The translations under genes were made by a program, and so were the position numbers. From assembly GCF_001467895.1 (NCBI RefSeq), contig NZ_LNYO01000005.1, positions 18,966-82,965 on the forward strand: a DNA stretch of 64,000 bases, written 5' to 3'. This document shows positions 8,205-18,208 of the stretch, in pieces. Source of the stretch: Legionella nautarum (GTDB lineage Bacteria > Pseudomonadota > Gammaproteobacteria > Legionellales > Legionellaceae). Below the pieces are notes generated by a model, which saw nothing but the letters and a program-made list of their open reading frames with translations, was not told the DNA's origin and did no database searches. Within the stretch, counting starts at the first letter, position 1; each line of letters begins with the position of its first letter.

Positions 8205-10694
8205 ATGTCGAAGGAAAAAGCACAAGCGCTATACATGCAGATTTTAGCTGAGCAAGCAAAAGCTCAAGCGCTGGCTAACATGAATAAGCTAGCTTTTGAT
8301 CCGCAAGGACGCATCCTAGTCGATGTTGAATGGCCATTTGAAAAAATTCAAGAAGAATTTCGCACCCAGTTCGAGGAAGAAATTAATGATCAAACGGAGC
8401 TGGAAGAGGTTCTTGGTCAAAAAATTAGCCTTGTCACTACTGTGAGCTTGGACATTAGTGTTGATGAGGCTTTAAAACAGAAGTTTTATGAAACAGTAGA
8501 ACTAGCATTGAAAAAGGCAGGCAGCCCAAAGGATAAGGCTGAAAAACTTGCTACTCAATTTAAGTCGCTGCCTAAAGGTAGCATTATTGCCCTGCAACAA
8601 GAGCTGCATTTCCATCTAGCTCTCGTTTCTCGCGTCTATCAGAAAGCGCAGAAAGCGGATAAATTGAATAATAAAGAACAGGAAATGCAAGCAGCTCATC
8701 AAGCAGCGATGCTCAGGATTAACAAGTTGGTGATGGGTTCTTTAGCCCAAGGGTTGTTAGAGTCTTCATCTAAACGTGGCGGCAAGATTAATACCGCTCA
8801 ATTAAATAAAGCGCTCGATAAAGCAAGAAAAGCTATTTTGCCTGAAGCGCATCTTATTTTGCTCGAAGAAATTGCAAGGCATACAGGCCAAATTATTAGT
8901 AAGGCTGATCTTGAAACAGCATCGATTAAAAAAATTGCCGAACAAACAACTGCAACACCCAATGATATTCTCCATACTACTAAAAAAGGTTTAGTTGTTT
9001 TAATCGAAGGGTCTGAGAATACTGCCCATAAACGCGTCATAGGAAAACAATTCGCCCATCGACGAATTATTTCTCATGAGATGAACTCGAATAATGTGGT
9101 GGTAGCTAATCAAAATCCTCGCCTGCAAATTCGTACGCCATCACCTGTAGTTAAGGAAGATTTGCAGAATGAAGAGGAATATATTCAAGATGCTAGTGAA
9201 AAATTAGGACAAATTATCAAAGACTATTCGCTAAAAGGGCAATTAACTGCTGATGATACTAAGCCCAAGGCTTATGTTTATAATAGCTATACGGCAATTA
9301 ATGACCGATTAGATGATCTCACTTCTAAAAATCGACAAACTAAGAGTGCAATTCACATTTTGCAAGGAGCACATCGTTATAATGCTCTTCAATTAGAAAA
9401 AAATGCTGAGGATGCTGTTTTTTGCTTGGTGCAAAACATCTCCGTGAATGGCTTTGGGGATACTTTAGGTTACGACAGGGGTAATGCTTTAGTCCAAGAA
9501 TCGACGTTGATGGCTGAATTAGCTATGTTACATACGATTTCAGATATCATTAGCGATGAAAGTTTAAAGGTCATTAGGAAAAAGGATAAGCCCGGATTAG
9601 AAAGCTTTGAGACTAATGAACAGAAAGGAAAAATAAAGAAGGTTTTTGAGCTTTATAAAGAGTTCCTCAGCCGCCCTGATCGTGAACCTTTCTTTGCTGA
9701 TTCGCCGGAAGGAAGAAAGGCTATTCTATTAATCAAGGAACTTAAAGCTGATTGGCGAAATGAAATCAATTTTTCTTCTATAGACAATATTGCGGAAAAT
9801 GCTAAGCTCGGCTTAAAAAATATCATGGCTAATAATCTTCATTGGCGCCATGAGAATGCCAAAATTGTACAAGTTTTATCCGTTTTTTCTGAAAAAGTCT
9901 CTTTGGGTGGATGCAAGAGTGGTAATGAACGTGCCCAAGCCATCAATGGCCGTGTCGCGCTTTTGGATGATTTACTGAATAAAGATGAAAAAGATATGCC
10001 GGAAATGGACGTTCTTTATTATTTAGCTACAACGGCACAAAGTGGCAGTCCAATTGCGGTAAATAATATCGCTGCCCTAAAAAAATCAGTGGATGCACTT
10101 TACAATGAAAGGGGCCTGCAATCAGCCATGTCGCTGGTAAGCCTCGTTGATCAAGGCGGACCTGCAAAGGTAGAAGCAAAACCTGAAGGTCTCTATGTCT
10201 CAAGAAATTTTGCAGAAGAAAAGATTGATACTATCGATAATCTTTCCCAAAAAAATTCAAGCCGTTTTCAGGCTCACAAAAAATTAACAGGCATGATGTT
10301 TGATGCAATAGATGGCAATCTTCAAAACTGGTGGGCTCGTATGAAGTCAACTCGCTTAGGGGTTGTAGGGGCAGTAGTAGGTATCGTTACCGTTTTTCCT
10401 GCAGCTATCACGGCTTACAACACTTACAAGGATAATAAAGATAAGGTTGCTGCGGTTAACTGTTCAAGAGAAGAGGCAGTAAAGCAATATACACCTAGCA
10501 TTCCAATGGTTTCACGAGGTTTAGCCGGGTTGGGGTGTAGTGGAAATGCCGCGAATTTTGATGATGACAGGTGCGGGGAAAATACTAAGGGTAAAGCAAA
10601 GGATAATGAGATGGGTAATAAAAAGGGTCTTGGATCTACTCTAACTCTTGTTGTAGAACCTGATGAAGATTCTGAAGGGCCTGAATACCATTAG
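8205..10694 (+). CDS. Candidate Dot/Icm effector with CX5R (CKSGNER) phosphatase-like motif
   Basis: The 829-residue protein (numbering from the ATG at 8205; an in-frame ATG at 8175 adds 10 residues) has a Lys/Glu/Ala-rich helical N-terminal half. Around residues 480-600 is a compact domain ending in GGCKSGNERAQ, with Cys570 and Arg576 forming a CX5R signature. The match to the CKSGKDRT loop of the SopB/IpgD and SidF phosphoinositide phosphatases is close, but the usual Asp and Thr are replaced by Glu and Ala. A hydrophobic segment at about 719-738 (GVVGAVVGIVTVFPAAITAY) could insert in a membrane. The C-terminus is acidic (EPDEDSEGPEYH), as in many Dot/Icm signals. No secretory signal peptide. 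Catalysis and secretion are inferences. Confidence 0.7.
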   Translation: MSKEKAQALYMQILAEQAKAQALANMNKLAFDPQGRILVDVEWPFEKIQEEFRTQFEEEINDQTELEEVLGQKISLVTTVSLDISVDEALKQKFYETVELALKKAGSPKDKAEKLATQFKSLPKGSIIALQQELHFHLALVSRVYQKAQKADKLNNKEQEMQAAHQAAMLRINKLVMGSLAQGLLESSSKRGGKINTAQLNKALDKARKAILPEAHLILLEEIARHTGQIISKADLETASIKKIAEQTTATPNDILHTTKKGLVVLIEGSENTAHKRVIGKQFAHRRIISHEMNSNNVVVANQNPRLQIRTPSPVVKEDLQNEEEYIQDASEKLGQIIKDYSLKGQLTADDTKPKAYVYNSYTAINDRLDDLTSKNRQTKSAIHILQGAHRYNALQLEKNAEDAVFCLVQNISVNGFGDTLGYDRGNALVQESTLMAELAMLHTISDIISDESLKVIRKKDKPGLESFETNEQKGKIKKVFELYKEFLSRPDREPFFADSPEGRKAILLIKELKADWRNEINFSSIDNIAENAKLGLKNIMANNLHWRHENAKIVQVLSVFSEKVSLGGCKSGNERAQAINGRVALLDDLLNKDEKDMPEMDVLYYLATTAQSGSPIAVNNIAALKKSVDALYNERGLQSAMSLVSLVDQGGPAKVEAKPEGLYVSRNFAEEKIDTIDNLSQKNSSRFQAHKKLTGMMFDAIDGNLQNWWARMKSTRLGVVGAVVGIVTVFPAAITAYNTYKDNKDKVAAVNCSREEAVKQYTPSIPMVSRGLAGLGCSGNAANFDDDRCGENTKGKAKDNEMGNKKGLGSTLTLVVEPDEDSEGPEYH

Positions 10695-10729
10695 ATTCAA
10701 GCCAGAATCAATATTAAGAGCGCTTACAA

Positions 10730-12673
10730 CTACTCGCCTAATTCCTCGCGGTTTTTAAAATGCTCAAGAGCCTCGGGGTTGGCGAGGGAGTCAAGATTAT
10801 TAACCTTGTTCCCATGAACAATTTCTCTGACAGCAACTTCCACAATCTTGCCACTGATTGTTCTTGGAATATCGCCAACTTGTAAGATTTTTGCTGGGAC
10901 GTGACGAGGAGAAGCATTGTGGCGTATAGTATGGCGAATGGTCTCTTTTAAAGATTCATCCAGTTTCCTTCCTTCTCTCAATTTAACGAACAGCACCACA
11001 CGGACATCATCTTGCCACGCCTGACCAATGACAATGCTCTCTAAAATTTCCGGGATTTTTTCCACTTGGCGATAGATTTCAGCGGTGCCGATGCGCACAC
11101 CACCGGGATTTAATACGGCATCCGAACGCCCATAGATAATAAGTCCATTGTGTTTGGTTATTTCAGCAAAATCGCCATGTGCCCATATTTTGTCAAAACG
11201 TTCAAAATAAGCATGTTTATACTTTGTTTTATCAGGATCATTCCAGAAACTCACTGGCATGGAAGGGAAGGGCTTCGTACAAACCAGTTCACCCCGCTCT
11301 TCACGGATAGCATGCCTTTGCTCATCAAAAATTTCTACGGCCATGCCTAAGCCAAGACATTGAAGTTCGCCCCGGTAGACTGGAAGAATTGGATTACCTA
11401 AAGCAAAACAGGAGACAATGTCTGTTCCCCCCGAAATAGAGCTAAGCTGGACATCCGGTTTGACGTTTTGATAAACGAAATCATAATTCCTTGGCAATAA
11501 AGGCGAGCCCGTAGAAAGAATTGCTCGCAGTGTTTTCAATGAAAATTGTTTTCTGGGTATAATTCCTTCTTTTTCCACGGAAGAAATGAATTTAGCGCTC
11601 GTGCCAAAAACAGTGATTTTCTCGTCATCTATTAATTGAAAAAGACGATCGGCTTTTGGGTAGGTAGGGGCTCCTTCGTACAGCGTGAGTGTAGCGCCCA
11701 AAGCTAAAACAGACACCATCCAATTCCACATCATCCAGCCGCAAGTAGTGTAGAAACAGAGGTTATCTTTGTCGGTTAGATCGCTGTGTAAACCCAGTTC
11801 TTTCAAATGCTGCAATAAAGTGCCCCCCGCCCCATGGACAATGCATTTGGGTTTGCCGGTAGTTCCTGATGAGAAAAGGATATAGACAGGATGGGCAAAG
11901 GGTAGGGGGGTAAATTGGCATTCTTTATTGGGCTCAAGAAAATCATCCCAAACTACAGCATGTTTCAGTGGACTAAGATCGGGGTTAGTAAAAATAATAG
12001 GGCAGATCACAATTTTGGTTAGCGAAGGAATTGCTTTGCTCAATTCTATTATTTTGTCGCTGCCATCGTGTTTTTTACCCATGTACTGATGACCATCACA
12101 AATGAATAGTACCTTGGGTTCAATTTGACCTAAGCGATCCAGTGCGGCATGTGGGCCAAAATCAGGCGAACAAGAGGACCAAATCGCCCCAATTGAAGTG
12201 GTGGCTAACATGGCAATAATGGTAGAAGGAACATTGGGCATCAGCGCAGCCACGCGATCACCCGTGACTACTCCCGCTTTTCTTAAACCTTCGGCACAGC
12301 TGGCAACCAATTCATACAGCTTTTTATAGCTGATAACTTCACGATCCCCATTTTCATTTACAGAAATCAGTGCCGGATGGTCATCGCGGCGAGATAATAA
12401 TTTTTCGGCAAAATTAAAGGTGGCGCCACTAAACCAGCGTGCATCCATCATATGTTCATAGTGATTGAGTATTTCTTTGGCGGGGCTGTTATAGCTAAGA
12501 CCAAAAAAATCAATGAGGGTTTGCCAAAAAAGAGCGGGGTCGCTAATCGACCAATGATGTAATTCTTGATAATTTTTGAATTGTAGTGGGGGGTATTTTT
12601 GTTCTGCAAAACGCATGAATTGCCACATTTTTGTTTTTTCTGGCTGTTTGGGTTCCCATACTACTGATTTCAT
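10730..12673 (-). CDS. Acetoacetyl-CoA synthetase (acetoacetate-CoA ligase)
   Basis: This cytosolic acyl-adenylating enzyme activates acetoacetate to acetoacetyl-CoA using ATP. The 647-residue length and N-terminal region are typical of AACS rather than acetyl-CoA synthetase. The AMP-binding motif ILFSSGTTGKPKC is at 265-277, and the C-terminal lid has YGRSDAVLNPGGVRIG with the hinge, and RTISGKIVEV carrying the catalytic lysine. It lies near HMG-CoA lyase, which releases acetoacetate, and a thiolase that cleaves acetoacetyl-CoA, so it probably recovers ketone carbon from leucine or helps use stored polyhydroxybutyrate. It is transcribed leftward as a single gene. Confidence 0.93.
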   Translation of the reverse strand: MKSVVWEPKQPEKTKMWQFMRFAEQKYPPLQFKNYQELHHWSISDPALFWQTLIDFFGLSYNSPAKEILNHYEHMMDARWFSGATFNFAEKLLSRRDDHPALISVNENGDREVISYKKLYELVASCAEGLRKAGVVTGDRVAALMPNVPSTIIAMLATTSIGAIWSSCSPDFGPHAALDRLGQIEPKVLFICDGHQYMGKKHDGSDKIIELSKAIPSLTKIVICPIIFTNPDLSPLKHAVVWDDFLEPNKECQFTPLPFAHPVYILFSSGTTGKPKCIVHGAGGTLLQHLKELGLHSDLTDKDNLCFYTTCGWMMWNWMVSVLALGATLTLYEGAPTYPKADRLFQLIDDEKITVFGTSAKFISSVEKEGIIPRKQFSLKTLRAILSTGSPLLPRNYDFVYQNVKPDVQLSSISGGTDIVSCFALGNPILPVYRGELQCLGLGMAVEIFDEQRHAIREERGELVCTKPFPSMPVSFWNDPDKTKYKHAYFERFDKIWAHGDFAEITKHNGLIIYGRSDAVLNPGGVRIGTAEIYRQVEKIPEILESIVIGQAWQDDVRVVLFVKLREGRKLDESLKETIRHTIRHNASPRHVPAKILQVGDIPRTISGKIVEVAVREIVHGNKVNNLDSLANPEALEHFKNREELGE

Positions 12674-12904
12674 TGGTTACGATCCTTGAACAGATTGAAA
12701 GTAAACTAATTTAATAGTTAATCCTGTGCTTTTATAACAGTCAAGAATCATTCTATTTTGATGTTGTGTCAATCTATTTTCTAAATTATCTGTGCAGGAT
12801 TTTTGTTAACTCTATGATTTTTTGTATCCTTGTGTTTTGTTGCCGCCACGGCCTGGGATGACATAGAACAGGGTTGGCAATAGAACAGGGATGACAATAA
12901 AATT

Positions 12905-12992
12905 CCGTCTGGGCTGAGGAGGCCGTAGGCCGTCTCGAAGCCTTGGGAATGTGAGGCTTCGAGACGGCCTACGGCCTCCTCAGCCCGAACGG
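12905..12992. repeat. 88-bp near-perfect hairpin, relative of repeat A
   Basis: Two 39-base arms (12905-12943 and 12954-12992) are reverse complements apart from two adjacent positions, around a 10-base loop. The outer CCGTTCGGGCTGAG edge is the same as in repeat A copies. It sits downstream of aguA, so it may stall or end aguA transcription, although no clear U-tract is seen. It is part of a 395-bp gap that holds nothing else besides the tandem repeat and AT-rich DNA. Confidence 0.8.
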
Positions 12993-13056
12993 ATGATACC
13001 GAACGGATGATACCGAACGGATGATACCGAACGGATGATACCGAACGGATGTTATC
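12987..13056. repeat. 14-bp tandem repeat (four perfect copies, one diverged)
   Basis: The unit GAACGGATGATACC is repeated perfectly at 12987-13000, 13001-13014, 13015-13028 and 13029-13042, followed by a diverged copy to 13056. The first copy begins inside the right arm of the adjacent hairpin, so the array grew from the hairpin edge. It ends 12 bp before the aguA stop codon at 13069. Confidence 0.9.
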
Positions 13057-13068
13057 AAACTGATGTTA

Positions 13069-14100
13069 TTAGATTTTAATTTTACTACAAGGCTGCTGCT
13101 GCGTAATACAATGAATTCCGCCACCACCGGCAAACACATCCAAAGCATCAATCTGAGTAATCTGATAGTCGGGGAAAAGCTGGCAAAAGAGCTCGTAAGC
13201 TGCTTTATCATATTTTGTATGGCCAAAGGCTGGCATGACAATGCCTTGATTGGCTAAATAAAAATTAATATAAGACAGGGTTAAGCGTTCATAGTCCATA
13301 TAGGTAGCTGGAGGTTGTTCGACAGTAAAGACCTCAAACGGTCTACCTTTAGCATCAGTCGCCGTTTTTAAGGTTTCTAAATTCTCATGGAGAATAGGAT
13401 AATTTTCATCCTCTTTGTCATGGGTAATCAAGCATAGGACTTTTCCAGGTGCGATAAAACAGGCGATTTCGTCAATATGGCCATCGGTTTCATCACCGAT
13501 TAATCCTTTGTTTAACCAGATAATTTTTTCAGCACCTAAATAATCACGGAGATAAGTTTCAATTTCAGGCTGAGCTAATTGCGGATTACGATTAGCATTT
13601 AACAGGCATTCTTTACTAGTGAGCACAGTGCCTTCACCATCGACATGAAAGGAACCTCCTTCCATGACCAATGGTGCTTTAAAATGCCGAGCATGGGTTT
13701 CGCGGATAATTGCACTGGCAATTTGATTGTCCAAAGCACAATCGGGGTAATTTCCTCCCCAGGCGTTATGAATCCAGTCAACGCCAGCTAGTTCGTTTTG
13801 TGCATTCAATAGGAAGGTCGCGCCGGTGTCACGTGTCCAGGAATCATTAATAGGCAGCGGGAGTAAGCGAATTTTTTCGTCACAAACTGCTCTTGCCGAC
13901 TCTTCGTCTCCTGGGTTGACAATCATGGTGACGGGTTCATATTGAGCAATAGCCTTGGCTACTCGGGCGTAGGCTTTACGTGCACGTTCAATACCAATGA
14001 GTGCCCAAGTTTCTTGATGGCAAGGCCAGGCCATCCAACAACCGGCATGCGGATGCCATTCGGGGGGCATGGAAAATCCTTCTTGTTTAGGTGTTAACAT
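13069..14100 (-). CDS. aguA: Agmatine deiminase
   Basis: The 343-residue enzyme hydrolyses agmatine to N-carbamoylputrescine and ammonia. It belongs to the peptidyl-arginine-deiminase fold: the N-terminus has the substrate-site pattern [16 protein letters not shown], the middle [12 protein letters not shown] and ETDGHIDE carry acidic and His residues of the active site, and the catalytic Cys331 is in [13 protein letters not shown]. It begins 2 bp after speA, in the operon aguB-speA-aguA, so all three enzymes from arginine to putrescine are made together. The C-terminal tail after the Cys loop is short but normal. Confidence 0.95.
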   Translation of the reverse strand: MLTPKQEGFSMPPEWHPHAGCWMAWPCHQETWALIGIERARKAYARVAKAIAQYEPVTMIVNPGDEESARAVCDEKIRLLPLPINDSWTRDTGATFLLNAQNELAGVDWIHNAWGGNYPDCALDNQIASAIIRETHARHFKAPLVMEGGSFHVDGEGTVLTSKECLLNANRNPQLAQPEIETYLRDYLGAEKIIWLNKGLIGDETDGHIDEIACFIAPGKVLCLITHDKEDENYPILHENLETLKTATDAKGRPFEVFTVEQPPATYMDYERLTLSYINFYLANQGIVMPAFGHTKYDKAAYELFCQLFPDYQITQIDALDVFAGGGGIHCITQQQPCSKIKI

Positions 14101-14102
14101 AA

Positions 14103-15995
14103 TTATCCTTTCGTTTTGCTGTCGAGGTAAGTTTGCTGAGTAAAAATGCTCCGTAATTCGTTTAAATAGGTCTGAATTTTTTCGTTGGGTAAATCGGCAC
14201 TAATTAACTGTTTCTCGTAAGATAAAAGCAATTTTTTAGTGTCATAATGCGCATAATTCAGGACATTCGTCACCGTATCGCCGCTAGCTAGATCATTAAT
14301 TTCAAACTTGCCATCCCCTAATAATTTCACATCCAACGAATTAGTATCGCCAAAAAGGTTATGCAAATTACCCAAGATTTCCTGATAAGCACCGACTAGA
14401 AAAAAGGCAAGGTGATAGGGTTTGCTCTCATCATAAGGGGGCAGCATCAAAGTGGTATTGATACAAGATTTTCCGGGATATCTTTTTATGGTGCCGTCTG
14501 AGTCGCAGGTTAAGTCTTGCAGAATGCTGTGCATACTGGGTTTTTGAACTAATTGCGAAATAGGGGCAACCGGGAAAATCTGGCCAATGGCCCAAGCATC
14601 GGGCAGGGACTGGAAAAAAGAGAGATTGCAAAATATTTTAGCAGCCATGCGTTCGTTAATGAGCTCCATTAATTCCTTATCGCTGTGGTTATTCTCGTCC
14701 AACAGTTGCTGAACCTCAAAACAAATTGTGGTAAATAATTGCTCGACTTTTGCTTTTTCCTGCAAGCTGATAACACTATGTTTAAAGAGGGAATAGGCTT
14801 CTTCTAAGGCATGGCTAGCGTAGTTGTAAATCTCAGAAGGTAAATTTTGTGAGATCGTTTGATAGGTATTCCAAATGTCATGAATCACATGCGAATCAGT
14901 TTCTTCGGGACGAGGAAGCCTATCCGTTTTTTTAATTAATTCAACGTCAGTGATATTGGTGACTAAAACGGCATGATGCGCAGTCAGGGCGCGACCTGAT
15001 TCTGAAATAAGATTAGGTTCAGGCATATTCGCTTCGACACAAAGAGGGCGAAGTGCTAAAAGAATATTGGTTGCGTATTCTTTAACGGTGTAATTCATCG
15101 AGCAATCTGAAGTGGAGTGTGTGCCTTCATAATCGACTCCGAGCCCCCCGCCGACATCAATAGTTGTAATGGGCGCCTCTAGGCGTCGTAGTTCGACATA
15201 ATAACGAGCGACCTCCAACATGCAATGGCGAATATCGTGAATATTGGCAATTTGCGAACCCAAATGGCAGTGCATTAATTGAAAGCAATCTAAGGAGTTA
15301 TTGGCCTTTAGTTGATTGATGACATCAAGCACTTGTTCTGCATTCAAACCAAATTTTGATTTATTGCCCCCTGTATTTTCCCATTTACCAGCCCCTTTCG
15401 TCATCAAGCGGATACGTAGTCCAATCTTGGGTTTTATCCCTAAGCGTGCCGATTCTTTGAGAATAATTTCAAGCTCGGAACGTTTTTCGATAACAATAAA
15501 AACCTCATGTCCCATTTGTTGCGCAATCAGTGCAGTGCGAATATAGCAACTGTCTTTATATCCATTACAGACGATAGTGGATGGATTTTGACCTAGCAAG
15601 CCAATAACAGCCATTAATTCGGGTTTAGATCCCGCTTCTAACCCAATCGGATGGTCCGGCGCTTTTAAAATTTCTCTGACTACGCAATATTCTTGGTTAA
15701 CTTTAATCGGATAAACCAGTTTGTAGGTTCCTTGGTAGTCATTTTCCTTAATCGCTTCTGCAAAAGCTTGTGTTAATTTGATTACTCTGTCATGGAGAAT
15801 GTCGGTAAAGCGAATTAGCAGAGGTAATTGCAAGCCAGCACGACTGGCTGCGTTAACAATGGCTTGTAATTCTACGCCTTTATCATCGGGTTTTTTACTA
15901 ACAGCAATATTTCCCTGTGGATTGATGTTGAAATAGCCTTCACCCCAGTTTTCTATGTTGTATAAATTATCATCAGATAACGCATTAACTATCAT
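14103..15995 (-). CDS. speA: Biosynthetic arginine decarboxylase
   Basis: The 630-residue enzyme decarboxylates arginine to agmatine and depends on pyridoxal phosphate. It has the fold-III (alanine-racemase-like) barrel: Lys98 in YPIKVNQE is the expected cofactor lysine, [13 protein letters not shown] binds the phosphate, and the substrate-binding [10 protein letters not shown] follows. Near the C-terminus [10 protein letters not shown] supplies the second-subunit Cys-Asp catalytic loop. Length matches SpeA. It is 4 bp after aguB and 2 bp before aguA. Biosynthetic rather than acid-stress type (AdiA belongs to a different fold). Confidence 0.96.
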   Translation of the reverse strand: MIVNALSDDNLYNIENWGEGYFNINPQGNIAVSKKPDDKGVELQAIVNAASRAGLQLPLLIRFTDILHDRVIKLTQAFAEAIKENDYQGTYKLVYPIKVNQEYCVVREILKAPDHPIGLEAGSKPELMAVIGLLGQNPSTIVCNGYKDSCYIRTALIAQQMGHEVFIVIEKRSELEIILKESARLGIKPKIGLRIRLMTKGAGKWENTGGNKSKFGLNAEQVLDVINQLKANNSLDCFQLMHCHLGSQIANIHDIRHCMLEVARYYVELRRLEAPITTIDVGGGLGVDYEGTHSTSDCSMNYTVKEYATNILLALRPLCVEANMPEPNLISESGRALTAHHAVLVTNITDVELIKKTDRLPRPEETDSHVIHDIWNTYQTISQNLPSEIYNYASHALEEAYSLFKHSVISLQEKAKVEQLFTTICFEVQQLLDENNHSDKELMELINERMAAKIFCNLSFFQSLPDAWAIGQIFPVAPISQLVQKPSMHSILQDLTCDSDGTIKRYPGKSCINTTLMLPPYDESKPYHLAFFLVGAYQEILGNLHNLFGDTNSLDVKLLGDGKFEINDLASGDTVTNVLNYAHYDTKKLLLSYEKQLISADLPNEKIQTYLNELRSIFTQQTYLDSKTKG

Positions 15996-15999
15996 TAGA

Positions 16000-16860
16000 T
16001 CATCCCATAATGGATTGACGCGGTTTAATTAATTCCTGATAAGTTTCAGGTTCTCTTTGAGCAGCAAATGGGAATAAGCGACCCCATAATGCTCGTTGGC
16101 TAAAATCTAGGTCAGTCACTAAGACAGCAGGTTCATGGCGTGGCGCTTGGACTAAAATTTCACCAAAAGGATTGGAAATAAAACTACTTCCGTAGAATTC
16201 AAGGCCATTTTCACAACCAATGCGATTGACGGCAACCATGAAGGTATTTGCCATAATTCCCTGGGCAACCATCACTTTTTGCCACATAGGTTGACTATCA
16301 AATCCGGGTGCAGTCGGTTCTGCGCCAATGGCGGTAGGATAAACGATAATTTCAGTATCTTTTAAACCATAAATTCGTGATAACTCAGGAAACCATTGAT
16401 CATAGCAAGTGGGCATAGCAAAGCGATGACCAGCTAAATTATGAACAGGATAATTAGAATCCCCTGGTTTAAAATAGTAGTCTTCATGATATTTCTCGCC
16501 GCTCGGAATATGTTGTTTGCGAGTAACGGCAACTAATTGACCTGTCTCATCAAAGGCAACAGCCGTGTTATAGCCTGCATTTTCAAACAGAGAGGCAGTG
16601 ATAACCACCTTAGCTGATTGGGCGATTGCTGAAACAAAACGCGCGGTCGGCCCGGTGGCTAGATCTTCTTTATAAGGAGTAGGGTCTACATCGGAGCGTG
16701 TGCAGAAATAAGGCGAGAGAGTCAGTTCTTGTAAACAAACAATTTGAGCGCCTTGTTTAGCTGCGGTAAAAATCCCCGAAGCTAGACGATCTTGGTGTGT
16801 TTGAGGATTTTCACTCCATTTTTCTTGGACTAAACCTATTCTTAATACGTTCTTTTTCAT
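16000..16860 (-). CDS. aguB: N-carbamoylputrescine amidohydrolase
   Basis: A nitrilase-superfamily enzyme of 286 residues that cleaves N-carbamoylputrescine to putrescine, CO2 and ammonia. The Glu-Lys-Cys triad is visible: Glu45 in LQELTLSPYF, Lys115 in RKQHIPSGEKYHE and Cys152 in MPTCYDQWFPE. Residues such as SGEKYHEDYYFKPGD are characteristic of AguB. It is first in the aguB-speA-aguA operon. A minus-strand TATAAT at 16962-16967 may be its -10, giving a leader of about 95 nt; the -35 is not clear. Confidence 0.95.
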   Translation of the reverse strand: MKKNVLRIGLVQEKWSENPQTHQDRLASGIFTAAKQGAQIVCLQELTLSPYFCTRSDVDPTPYKEDLATGPTARFVSAIAQSAKVVITASLFENAGYNTAVAFDETGQLVAVTRKQHIPSGEKYHEDYYFKPGDSNYPVHNLAGHRFAMPTCYDQWFPELSRIYGLKDTEIIVYPTAIGAEPTAPGFDSQPMWQKVMVAQGIMANTFMVAVNRIGCENGLEFYGSSFISNPFGEILVQAPRHEPAVLVTDLDFSQRALWGRLFPFAAQREPETYQELIKPRQSIMG

Positions 16861-17110
16861 CTATCGTCTCAGTTAATTAATAATCATTCTTAAACCAGGG
16901 AAAAAACATTGGCGCTCATAGCGGAGGAGGCTTAGAGTTTTTCTAGATTGAAGGAAAGTGAATTATACCCCGAAAATCTTAGGTGTTACGTCCGACTGGC
17001 GCTAAATTTGGTAAAATAGTCTATATGAAAGGCAGTTGCAATAGAAATTTTGATTCAAATTGAGGGTGTTTCGTATTGGATTGTTGGGCTAGGGCCGATG
17101 GTCGTACTCA

Positions 17111-17246
17111 AACAATTAACCGCTCGGGCTGAATCCTTCGAGAGCCTCAGGACAGGCCTTCGAGACGCACGCGATGCGTGCTCCTCAGGCTGAACGGGAT
17201 AAAATGAATACAAATTCATAGGATACTTATTTCGTGGCTACCTCAG
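17111..17246. repeat. Dispersed repeat A, shorter copy
   Basis: The copy opens with AACAATTAACCG and a CGGGCTGA edge, contains one 22-bp unit (CCTTCGAGAGCCTCAGGACAGG), then the CGAGACGCACGCGATGCGTG palindrome and CTCCTCAGGCTGAACGG, and ends near TTCGTGGCTACCTCAG. It matches the copies at 7141 and 50624 apart from fewer internal tandem units. It explains the right part of the 423-bp gap between aguB and mvaB; the left part holds only the aguB leader. Confidence 0.75.
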
Positions 17247-17283
17247 AACCTAAACGTAGCATGGGTCAAGGCCTGGACTTTGC

Positions 17284-18189
17284 TTAACCCTGATTAGCCA
17301 ACAACGCATTAGCCACCTTCGATTGATTCTTTTTCCCCAGGGCTTTACAAATCATATCGCCAGCAGCAACAACCTTGAAAATATCCACGCCAGTTTCTAT
17401 TCCCAAACCATGCATCAGATAGAGAACATCCTCTGTAGCCACATTACCCGTTGCCCCTCGGGCATAGGGACAACCACCAAGTCCTGCAACTGAGCTATCA
17501 AAACGGCTGATACCGCATTCTAAGGAAGTAAAAATATTAGCTATTGCTTGTCCATAGGTATCATGAAAATGCATCCCTAATTGGGAAACTGGTAGGAGTT
17601 CTGAAATTTCGTCAATGACCGCTTTAGTTTGTTTAGGCGTACCTACACCGATAGTATCACCCAGACAGATTTCATCCACCTTAAATGTGAGCAATTGACG
17701 AGCGACGGAGGCCACTTGTTGGGGGGTAATTTTTCCTTCATAAGGACAGCCAAGTGCACAGGAAATATAGGCCCTGATTTTTATTTTATGGGTGTTAGCT
17801 AAGGAAAATACAGGCTCAAAACGGGCGATGCTTTCAGCAATTGAACAATTGATATTGCGCTGATTAAAGGTTTCGCTCGCTGCAGTAAATACCGCAATTT
17901 CTTTTACGCCTACCTCTAAGGCTTTTAGCATACCGCGTTCGTTAGGGACTAAGGCCGAGTAATGAATAGAGGCGAGTTTATTGATTGTGGTAAATACTGC
18001 TTCATTATCGGCGAGTTGAGGAATTGCTTTTGCGGAAACAAAGCTCGTGACTTCGATGTTCCCTAAGCCACTCTCATTCAGCAAATTGATTAACTCCACT
18101 TTAGTCTCGGTAGGTACGAAGGATGATTCATTTTGTAAACCATCGCGTGGGCCCACCTCAACAATTGTGACTTTTTGTGGATAGTTCAT
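17284..18189 (-). CDS. mvaB: Hydroxymethylglutaryl-CoA lyase
   Basis: The 301-residue enzyme splits HMG-CoA to acetyl-CoA and acetoacetate, the last step of leucine degradation. It is a DRE-TIM barrel metallolyase: VEVGPRDGLQNE (residues 10-21) holds the metal-binding Asp and catalytic Arg15, FHDTYGQAIAN supplies His ligands, and GLGGCPYARGATGN contains the flexible-loop catalytic Cys. It is the final gene of the leftward liu-type run, 19 bp after the biotin subunit of methylcrotonyl-CoA carboxylase. Confidence 0.95.
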   Translation of the reverse strand: MNYPQKVTIVEVGPRDGLQNESSFVPTETKVELINLLNESGLGNIEVTSFVSAKAIPQLADNEAVFTTINKLASIHYSALVPNERGMLKALEVGVKEIAVFTAASETFNQRNINCSIAESIARFEPVFSLANTHKIKIRAYISCALGCPYEGKITPQQVASVARQLLTFKVDEICLGDTIGVGTPKQTKAVIDEISELLPVSQLGMHFHDTYGQAIANIFTSLECGISRFDSSVAGLGGCPYARGATGNVATEDVLYLMHGLGIETGVDIFKVVAAGDMICKALGKKNQSKVANALLANQG

Positions 18190-18208
18190 GGTTATCCCTA
18201 AACCGAAT

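Noticed and set aside
12987..13056. CRISPR-like array
   Set aside because: The 14-bp units are directly adjacent with no spacers and there are no cas genes.
12969..13257. Frames over the 14-bp tandem repeat and the aguA 3' end
   Set aside because: They encode repeated YHPFGIIRSV-type peptides from the DNA repeat and oppose the aguA frame.
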